Below are positions 58,664-64,000 of a stretch of 64,000 nucleotides of DNA, one piece after another. The position numbers and the translations under genes were made by a program. The stretch spans positions 2,133,862 to 2,197,861 of the forward strand of contig NZ_KI421507.1 in NCBI RefSeq assembly GCF_000473205.1. The letters are read 5' to 3'. Each line of letters begins with the position of its first letter. Position 1 is the first letter of the stretch. The stretch is from Pseudophaeobacter arcticus DSM 23566. Lineage in GTDB: Bacteria > Pseudomonadota > Alphaproteobacteria > Rhodobacterales > Rhodobacteraceae. The notes below the pieces were generated by a model. That model had not been told where the DNA came from. It did not search any database and saw nothing but the letters and a program-made list of their open reading frames with translations.

Positions 58664-58981
58664 TCACACTGGCAGCAAGGCCGCCTGTGTGGCTTTGTCC
58701 CAGCCCAAGAACAGGCCATCAACGGTCTGGATCAGCGGTCGTTTCATCAGCGCCGGATGCTGTTGCAGCAGGTTAAGTGGTGCTCCGGCGCGCTCCTCTT
58801 CGCTCAACCCACGCCAGGTGGTTGAACGGGTATTCACCAGCTTGTCCCCGAACTGCGCCAGCGCCTCTGTCAGCACCTCTGTTGGAACCCCTTCGCCGCG
58901 AACATCCACCAGGCGCGCGTCAGGCAATTGTTTCAACGCCTTACGGCAGGTATCGCAGTTTTTCAACCCGTAGAGGATCAT
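58664..58981 (-). CDS. ArsC/Spx-family thioredoxin-fold reductase
   Basis: 105 residues. A CxxC motif is at residues 9-12 (GLKNCDTCRKAL), and VNTRSTTWRGLSEEER and PLIQTVDGLFLGWD correspond to the RPI-type C-terminal end of the family. Real ArsC arsenate reductases have an arginine triad that is only partly visible, so this may be a YffB/Spx-like protein with glutathione- or thioredoxin-linked function. No arsenic genes accompany it. The start has GAGGATC upstream. Confidence 0.82.
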   Translation of the reverse strand: MILYGLKNCDTCRKALKQLPDARLVDVRGEGVPTEVLTEALAQFGDKLVNTRSTTWRGLSEEERAGAPLNLLQQHPALMKRPLIQTVDGLFLGWDKATQAALLPV

Positions 58982-59212
58982 GAATTTCCCTTCCTCAGTG
59001 TGGCGCCAAACACAATCTATAGAAGAAAACGCATAGCCACTTGATTTATTTCTCACGCATGCAACAGTTGCAGCAGGGACGACATACAGGTCGGCGCCTG
59101 TGTGGCCTGCCTTTAGGCCTGCCATGATTAAAAACGGATCGCGAACTGTCACAAACCCCGATATTCGCTGGGTAACCCCAGAACAACATATAAGTAAAAG
59201 GAGACGCGGGAA

Positions 59213-59431
59213 ATGCCAAGTGGCACCGTGAAATGGTTTAATACAACCAAAGGATTTGGCTTCATCGAACCCGATGATGGCGGAAATGACGTCTTTGTAC
59301 ATATCTCTCAGGTTGAACGATCCGGTCTAACGGGTCTCACTGACAATATGAAAGTTGAGTATGAACTCACCGAGGGGCGCGATGGTCGGCAAATGGCAGG
59401 CGAAATCAAACCCCTTATGAACTCCAACTAA
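59213..59431 (+). CDS. Cold-shock protein, CspA family
   Basis: 72 residues. SGTVKWFNTTKGFGFIEP holds RNP1-like KGFGFIEP and DVFVHISQVERSG RNP2-like VFVHIS. It is a single OB-fold RNA chaperone. AAAAGGAG precedes the ATG by eight bases, and the long upstream gap (58,982-59,212) is suited to a cold-shock leader; I did not find a clear cold box. The variant residues (NTTKGFGF with T for P) are common in alphaproteobacteria. Confidence 0.95.
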   Translation: MPSGTVKWFNTTKGFGFIEPDDGGNDVFVHISQVERSGLTGLTDNMKVEYELTEGRDGRQMAGEIKPLMNSN

Positions 59432-59510
59432 CCTAAGGGAGTGCATAGGCACCGCCGTCACCATTGCGCAGAGAACTGTCATTTGCAGTTGGGCAATTGC
59501 CTGCACATGT

Positions 59511-59550
59511 CATGTGCTGACATTGCAAATCATGTGCTGGCATTGCAAAC
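59511..59550. repeat. Two tandem 20-base repeats
   Basis: CATGTGCTGACATTGCAAAT (59511-59530) and CATGTGCTGGCATTGCAAAC (59531-59550) differ at two positions. Further left GCAATTGCCTGCACATGT resembles a third, diverged copy. They lie between the cold-shock gene and the end of folA. Confidence 0.85.
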
Positions 59551-59600
59551 CTGCGGCGGTTCCTTGGAGGCAATATCTCCCCGGAACTGGCCGCTCGCGC

Positions 59601-60089
59601 TTAACTTTCGGAAGGAATACGCAGGTATTCCACCATGACGCAGGCCGGATCTGCGGAGCGCAGCACCGTGTTGCCCTGTCGCTCCCATTCACCCGCAGGT
59701 ATTTCCGGAAAGAAAGTGTCTGCGCCCTCGACCTCAATAGCCACCTCGGTGATCAACAGCCGGTCCGCAATCTGCATCATTTCGCGGTAAATCCCCGCGC
59801 CGCCAATGCCATAGACCCGGCGATAGCCCTGCGCATAGGCCGCCTCTACGGCCTCGGCCACGGATGCATGTACCTCATCTGCGGCCTTGGGGTTGGAAGA
59901 CACCACCAGGTTCAGCCGGTTTTTCAAAGGCTTGAACGGCAGGCTGTCCCAGGTATTGCGGCCCATGACGATGGCCCCACCAAGGGTTTCGCGCTGAAAG
60001 GCCTTAAGATCCTCGGGCGCATGCCAGGGGATGGTGTTGTCCTTGCCAATGGCACCATTGCGGTCGCGCGCAACAATCAGGGTAATCAT
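59601..60089 (-). CDS. folA: Dihydrofolate reductase
   Basis: 162 residues. LIVARDRNGAIGKDNTIPWHAPEDLKAF is the N-terminal DHFR signature, with the Trp and Asp/Glu contacts to folate; GGAIVMGRNTWDSLPFKPLKNRLNLVVSS and YGIGGAGIYREMM follow. It reduces DHF to THF with NADPH. It lies 86 bases downstream of thyA on the same strand, a classical pairing because thymidylate synthase makes DHF. Confidence 0.97.
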   Translation of the reverse strand: MITLIVARDRNGAIGKDNTIPWHAPEDLKAFQRETLGGAIVMGRNTWDSLPFKPLKNRLNLVVSSNPKAADEVHASVAEAVEAAYAQGYRRVYGIGGAGIYREMMQIADRLLITEVAIEVEGADTFFPEIPAGEWERQGNTVLRSADPACVMVEYLRIPSES

Positions 60090-60175
60090 TCTACGGTCTG
60101 CCTTGGAACGGGGGCCCCCGCCTGCGGTTGGGGCTTATGAAACGATAAAAGACGATCGGGGCCTGAAGAACAGGT

Positions 60176-61009
60176 TCAAACGGCGACGGGTGCCTTGATG
60201 CCTGGATCGGGATCATAATTCAGGACCTCAAAATCGTCATAGGTAAAATCAAAGATCGACGAGACCTGCCGCTTGATCCGGATCTGCGGCAGCGGTTTAG
60301 GACTGCGGGAAAGCTGTAGCGCCACCTGATCCTGATGATTTGAATAGATATGCGCATCGCCAAAACTATGCACAAAGTCACCCGGTTCATAGCCCGTCAC
60401 ATGGGCCAACATCACCTGCAACAAGGCGTAGGAGGCGATGTTGAAGGGCACGCCGAGAAACATATCTGCCGAGCGCTGATATAGCTGCAGGTGCAGTTTG
60501 CCACCCAGCACCCGAACCTGCCACAACGTATGACAGGGCGGCAGCGCCATGTCTGGCACATCGCCCGGGTTCCAGGCCGAGACAATCAAACGGCGGCTGT
60601 CTGGGCTGGTTTTGATCATCTCCACCAGGTCGGCGATCTGATCAACCGACCCCGCGCGATACAGCGGCTCATCCCCGGTGGTGCCGTCTACCAGCTCCAG
60701 CTTTGGAAATCTGCGCCACTGGTGGCCATAGACCGGCCCGAGATCACCGTTTTCATCGGCCCATTCATCCCAGATCGAAACACCATTGTCCTTGAGATAT
60801 TTGATGTTGGTATCGCCTGACAGGAACCACAAAAGCTCATGTATGATTGAGCGGAGATGCAGTTTTTTGGTTGTCACCAGCGGGAAGCCATCCGCCAGAG
60901 GGTACCGCGTCTGCATGCCAAAACAAGAGATCGTACCGGTGCCAGTGCGATCGCTGCTGGGCACTCCGGTTTCCAGAATGTGGCGCAAGGCCGCGTGATA
61001 TTGCTGCAC
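60176..61009 (-). CDS. thyA: Thymidylate synthase (ThyA)
   Basis: 277 residues from a GTG ([15 protein letters not shown]) with GAGGG six bases upstream; the in-frame ATG at 61075 would add 22 residues outside the family. [19 protein letters not shown] is the phosphate-loop region, and the catalytic Cys159 lies in [30 protein letters not shown] and [10 protein letters not shown] are the other family blocks. It makes dTMP using methylene-THF. Confidence 0.96.
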   Translation of the reverse strand: MQQYHAALRHILETGVPSSDRTGTGTISCFGMQTRYPLADGFPLVTTKKLHLRSIIHELLWFLSGDTNIKYLKDNGVSIWDEWADENGDLGPVYGHQWRRFPKLELVDGTTGDEPLYRAGSVDQIADLVEMIKTSPDSRRLIVSAWNPGDVPDMALPPCHTLWQVRVLGGKLHLQLYQRSADMFLGVPFNIASYALLQVMLAHVTGYEPGDFVHSFGDAHIYSNHQDQVALQLSRSPKPLPQIRIKRQVSSIFDFTYDDFEVLNYDPDPGIKAPVAV

Positions 61010-61373
61010 GGGTATCCCTCTTTGACAATCAAAGCCTGTCCTGCAGTCATAGCGGGGAGTCGCCCCAAATAACAAGCCGATGCGTCGCGCCGGATTGGCA
61101 CTCGCGCAGTATTCGCAGGTTGCTCTGTGGGGGGGACGGGGTGTTTACAGGGTGTTCTCGGGGCGTTCACAGAGAGAAAAAGCGTGGCGGCCCCGCCCTC
61201 AGCGCCCTCACGTCCTCGTGTCTACATCTGGAAAACACAAACCTGGTGGTTCTGCGAATCGATTGGCTCTGGCCTATAGTGCTGGCAGATTGTACCAAGC
61301 AAAATCAAATCCCCGGCAAACCTTCGCCCTCCTCCCCTGGGCGAGATGTCAAAACTATCAAGGATCCTCGCAC
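61010..61373. other. Gap of 364 bases between thyA and gloA with small repeat
   Basis: No gene. At 61140-61172 three degenerate 11-base units stand in tandem (GGTGTTTACAG, GGTGTTCTCGG, GGCGTTCACAG). Divergent promoters for thyA and gloA should be here; a putative -10 TATAGTGCT is at 61,275. Nothing else is recognised. Confidence 0.5.
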
Positions 61374-61802
61374 ATGGCGCTTACTTATTTGCATGTAATG
61401 GTTCGGGTGAAAGACCTGGAAAAATCCAGAGCATTTTATGAACTTCTGGGACTGCGGGAAACCCGGCGCTATGACAGCGAAAAGGGTCGCTTCACTCTGC
61501 TCTATCTGGCAGCCCCCGGTCAGGAAGAAACCCCGGTAGAGCTGACCTATAACTGGGATGGCGACGAAGGCCTGCCGAGTGACAGCCGTCATTTTGGCCA
61601 TCTGGCCTATGGTGTCGATAATATCTATGAGACCTGTCAGTTTTTGCAGGACAACGGCGTCACCATCAACCGCCCGCCCCATGACGGGCGCATGGCCTTT
61701 ATCCGCTCGCCCGACAATATCTCAATCGAGCTGCTGCAAAACGGCGAAGCCCTGGAGCCAGCAGAACCCTGGACCAGCATGGAAAATACCGGCCACTGGT
61801 AG
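61374..61802 (+). CDS. gloA: Lactoylglutathione lyase (glyoxalase I)
   Basis: 142 residues. YLHVMVRVKDLEKSRAFYELLGLRETRR holds the first metal histidine; VELTYNWD gives the first glutamate region, GHLAYGVDNIYETCQFLQ the second histidine and SIELLQ the last glutamate. This is the standard GloA pattern for converting the methylglyoxal-glutathione adduct. An upstream reading frame extending to 61,080 is not coding: the start at 61374 has AAGGAT eight bases before it. Confidence 0.93.
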   Translation: MALTYLHVMVRVKDLEKSRAFYELLGLRETRRYDSEKGRFTLLYLAAPGQEETPVELTYNWDGDEGLPSDSRHFGHLAYGVDNIYETCQFLQDNGVTINRPPHDGRMAFIRSPDNISIELLQNGEALEPAEPWTSMENTGHW

Positions 61803-61853
61803 CACTGGATGCCGGGAGCACAGGTTCCGGTTTGAAATAGGCAGGCACAAATA

Positions 61854-61895
61854 AAAACGCACCGCCAGTCCCGTTAGGACTTTGCGGTGCGTTTT
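61854..61895 (+). terminator. Terminator after gloA
   Basis: AAAACGCACCGC (61854-61865) pairs perfectly with GCGGTGCGTTTT (61884-61895); an inner stem AGTCC/GGACT caps it. T-rich on the right. Confidence 0.9.
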
Positions 61896-62028
61896 ATAGC
61901 GAACCCGAATTCTTCAAGTCTCGATGCGACTGGTGTCAAGCCGAACCAAAATTATTTTGGCTTTGGGCGGCGCATTTCTTGCCCACCCAGAATCTCTGCT
62001 CAGGGGGGTTACCCCCAAAGCCCTGTTT

Positions 62029-62526
62029 TTAATAGATATAGCGGATCTGATCCGACCAATACCGTTCCACACGCTTTAGCGAGCTTGTGATGTCAGCAAT
62101 GCCTTCGCGGCTGATAACATCCTTGCCCTCCAGACCTTCGGCGTGGCGTGCAAAGAGGCCCGCGACAATATCGCGGATCTCGCGACCGCGCGGCGTCAGG
62201 CGAACCCGAACCGAACGACGGTCAATCTCGCAGCGCTGATGGTGCATATAGTCCAGCTCAACCAGCTTTTTAAGATTATAGCTGACATTACTGCCCTGAT
62301 AATAGCCACGACTCTTAAGCTCCCCGGCGGTGACCTCGTTGTCACCTACGTTGAACAAGAGCAGTGCCTGCACTGCATTAATTTCCAGAACGCCCACGCG
62401 TTCGAACTCATCCTTGATTACATCCAACAACAGCCGGTGCAGTCGCTCCACCAGTGCCAGCGCTTCAAGGTAACCAGTCATGAACCCTTTACGGTCCAGC
62501 TGGCCAATTGGCATTTCCATACTCAT
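62029..62526 (-). CDS. ldtR: MarR-type regulator, LdtR-like
   Basis: 165 residues. YLEALALVERLHRLLLDVIKDEFERV and AGELKSRGYYQGSNVSYNLKKLVELDYMHHQRCEIDRRSVRVRLT are nearly the motifs of LdtR, the alphaproteobacterial MarR regulator of L,D-transpeptidases and osmotic tolerance. The wing (DRRSVRVRLTPRG) is intact. Three close ATGs occur at 62532, 62526 and 62520; GGAG is directly next to the first and six bases from the second, so 62526 is best. The gene stands alone; its target is presumably elsewhere. Confidence 0.85.
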   Translation of the reverse strand: MSMEMPIGQLDRKGFMTGYLEALALVERLHRLLLDVIKDEFERVGVLEINAVQALLLFNVGDNEVTAGELKSRGYYQGSNVSYNLKKLVELDYMHHQRCEIDRRSVRVRLTPRGREIRDIVAGLFARHAEGLEGKDVISREGIADITSSLKRVERYWSDQIRYIY

Positions 62527-62597
62527 ACGCATCTCCGACTCGAGTTTGCTAAGAGGATAATGCAGAAAATTCCCCAAAAATGCGTTAAGCTGGTTTT

Positions 62598-62867
62598 TTA
62601 TTTAGTTTGATGGCTTTGTACGACTTCCTGGATGAGCGCCTCATAGGGAGTGGGGGATGCAACCTGGCCAGTCACCCACTGAAGAAGATCCTGATCGTTT
62701 TCATGCAACAGCTGATCATAGAGATCCAGCTTGGCCGCATCCATCGTTGGCAGGTTCGCATCGGCATAGGCCGTCAGCAGAATGTCCATCTCTTTGATGC
62801 CGCGCCGCATCGACCGCATCTTTAGACGCTTCAGGCGGTGTTCATGCAGTTCCGTCGTTTCAGTCAT
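62598..62867 (-). CDS. sdhE: Succinate dehydrogenase FAD assembly factor SdhE
   Basis: 89 residues. LKRLKMRSMRRGIKEMDILLTAYADANL is the DUF339/SdhE signature, with the RGxxE flavinylation motif (RRGIKEMD). It helps attach FAD covalently to SdhA. MTETTELHEH is the natural start; an in-frame upstream ATG lies inside the neighbouring XRE gene. It lies ten bases from the XRE gene on the same strand. Confidence 0.93.
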   Translation of the reverse strand: MTETTELHEHRLKRLKMRSMRRGIKEMDILLTAYADANLPTMDAAKLDLYDQLLHENDQDLLQWVTGQVASPTPYEALIQEVVQSHQTK

Positions 62868-62877
62868 TCTATCGGCC

Positions 62878-63279
62878 TCACGTGGTCGCAGCACTCTGCG
62901 CCAGCGTGCGAAGTTTCTTTTCCAGCCGGGCAGCCCGTTCGGCATTGCTGCGCATTTCGTTGCGCAGGGTCCGCAGTTCGCTCAGGATACCGGCAAAATC
63001 GCCCGCTTCGATATCTATCTCGCTGGGTTCCGACATGCCTTCACCCTCGCCGGTCAGCAGCCAGGACATCGAGACATTCAACAGACCAGATACCATCGAC
63101 AGCTTGTTGGCGCGTGGTTCCGACAGATCCTGCTCCCAGCCGATCAGAGTGCTTTTCTTGACCCCTAGGCGGCGCGCCAACTGTGCCTGGGTCATATCGG
63201 CGGCTTCGCGGGCCGCAGCGACGCGATCGCCAAATGTTGCCGCCTCTGGTCCGAACCAATCTGTTGTTTCGTCAGACAT
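62878..63279 (-). CDS. XRE-family transcriptional regulator with C-terminal coil
   Basis: 133 residues. The HTH is VAAAREAADMTQAQLARRLGVKKSTLIGWEQDLSEPRANKL (about residues 20-60), a canonical XRE unit. A C-terminal coil (FAGILSELRTLRNEMRSNAERAARLEKKL) suggests dimerisation. This protein precedes sdhE on the same strand and is divergent from the aspartate aminotransferase gene, with 99 bases between the starts. Its target is unknown; the location is conserved in roseobacters as far as I recall. Confidence 0.88.
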   Translation of the reverse strand: MSDETTDWFGPEAATFGDRVAAAREAADMTQAQLARRLGVKKSTLIGWEQDLSEPRANKLSMVSGLLNVSMSWLLTGEGEGMSEPSEIDIEAGDFAGILSELRTLRNEMRSNAERAARLEKKLRTLAQSAATT

Positions 63280-63342
63280 TTGCCATCTCCGTTTCTGGTC
63301 TGTATCAATGCTGCTTGATCGAGATTTGGTGGCACCCTATGA

Positions 63343-64000
<658 letters not shown>

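Noticed and set aside
59441..59638. Small open frame after the cold-shock gene
   Set aside because: Low-complexity histidine/arginine start, spans tandem repeats and the end of folA, no ribosome site.

Overview
The window reads as chromosomal DNA of a marine alphaproteobacterium of the Roseobacter group (Rhodobacteraceae). Supporting this are high-GC coding with dense, overlapping operons, the PhaR/phasin/PhaC/PhaZ locus, an Lrp-type PutR beside a long PutA without a DNA-binding domain, divergent metR-metF, an LdtR-like MarR regulator and an SdhE-type assembly factor. No rRNA genes are present, so I do not name a genus.

Positions 1 to about 11,620 are the right part of an integrated temperate phage or phage-like island. 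It is inserted at the 3' end of a tRNA-Leu(UAA) gene, and the tyrosine integrase lies next to the tRNA. The leftward operon runs from a Cro/YdaS-like gene through small early genes and a DUF1376-like protein to an HNH nuclease and a P27-type terminase small subunit cut by the window edge. The rightward side carries a repressor, four small unknown proteins, a cytosine-methyltransferase-like protein and a putative excisionase. Palindromic operators sit in the divergent control region and in the promoter of the rightward operon. A phased array of ACTGTC repeats lies inside the early operon and may be a replication origin. Between the phage genes and the integrase is a two-gene cargo cassette (unknown protein plus superfamily 1 helicase), a reasonable candidate for a defence system.

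Positions 11,860 to 33,320 are core metabolism: proline catabolism (putR/putA), a rhomboid protease, suhB, an MDR oxidoreductase, a low-GC SpoU-type RNA methylase, metR/metF, a thioesterase, an orphan molybdopterin subunit with a DUF2235 hydrolase, an ornithine-decarboxylase-like enzyme facing an Lrp regulator, and valS with a compositionally odd internal patch. An overlapping TerB-TerB-PhnD-like trio follows.

Positions 33,460 to 43,300 hold a polar amino acid or polyamine ABC transporter. It is followed by two PuuA-like glutamine-synthetase homologues, a class I amidotransferase, a PuuB-like flavin oxidase and a DegT-type aminotransferase. Together they suggest uptake and gamma-glutamyl-dependent catabolism of an amine. 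Positions 43,510 to 49,240 are the polyhydroxybutyrate locus; three perfect CTGC-N3-GCAG PhaR boxes lie upstream of phaP and between phaC and phaZ.

Positions 49,250 to 64,000 hold several hydrolases, a DUF4105 membrane protein, thrS and a bufferin-type operon. That operon encodes a DUF2282 peptide, an MNIO/DUF692 enzyme, a DUF2063 partner and a DoxX protein, and has a long hairpin in its leader. After it come a cold-shock protein, folA/thyA, gloA, the LdtR-like regulator, sdhE, an XRE regulator and the start of an aspartate aminotransferase. Several short tandem repeats mark intergenic regions.
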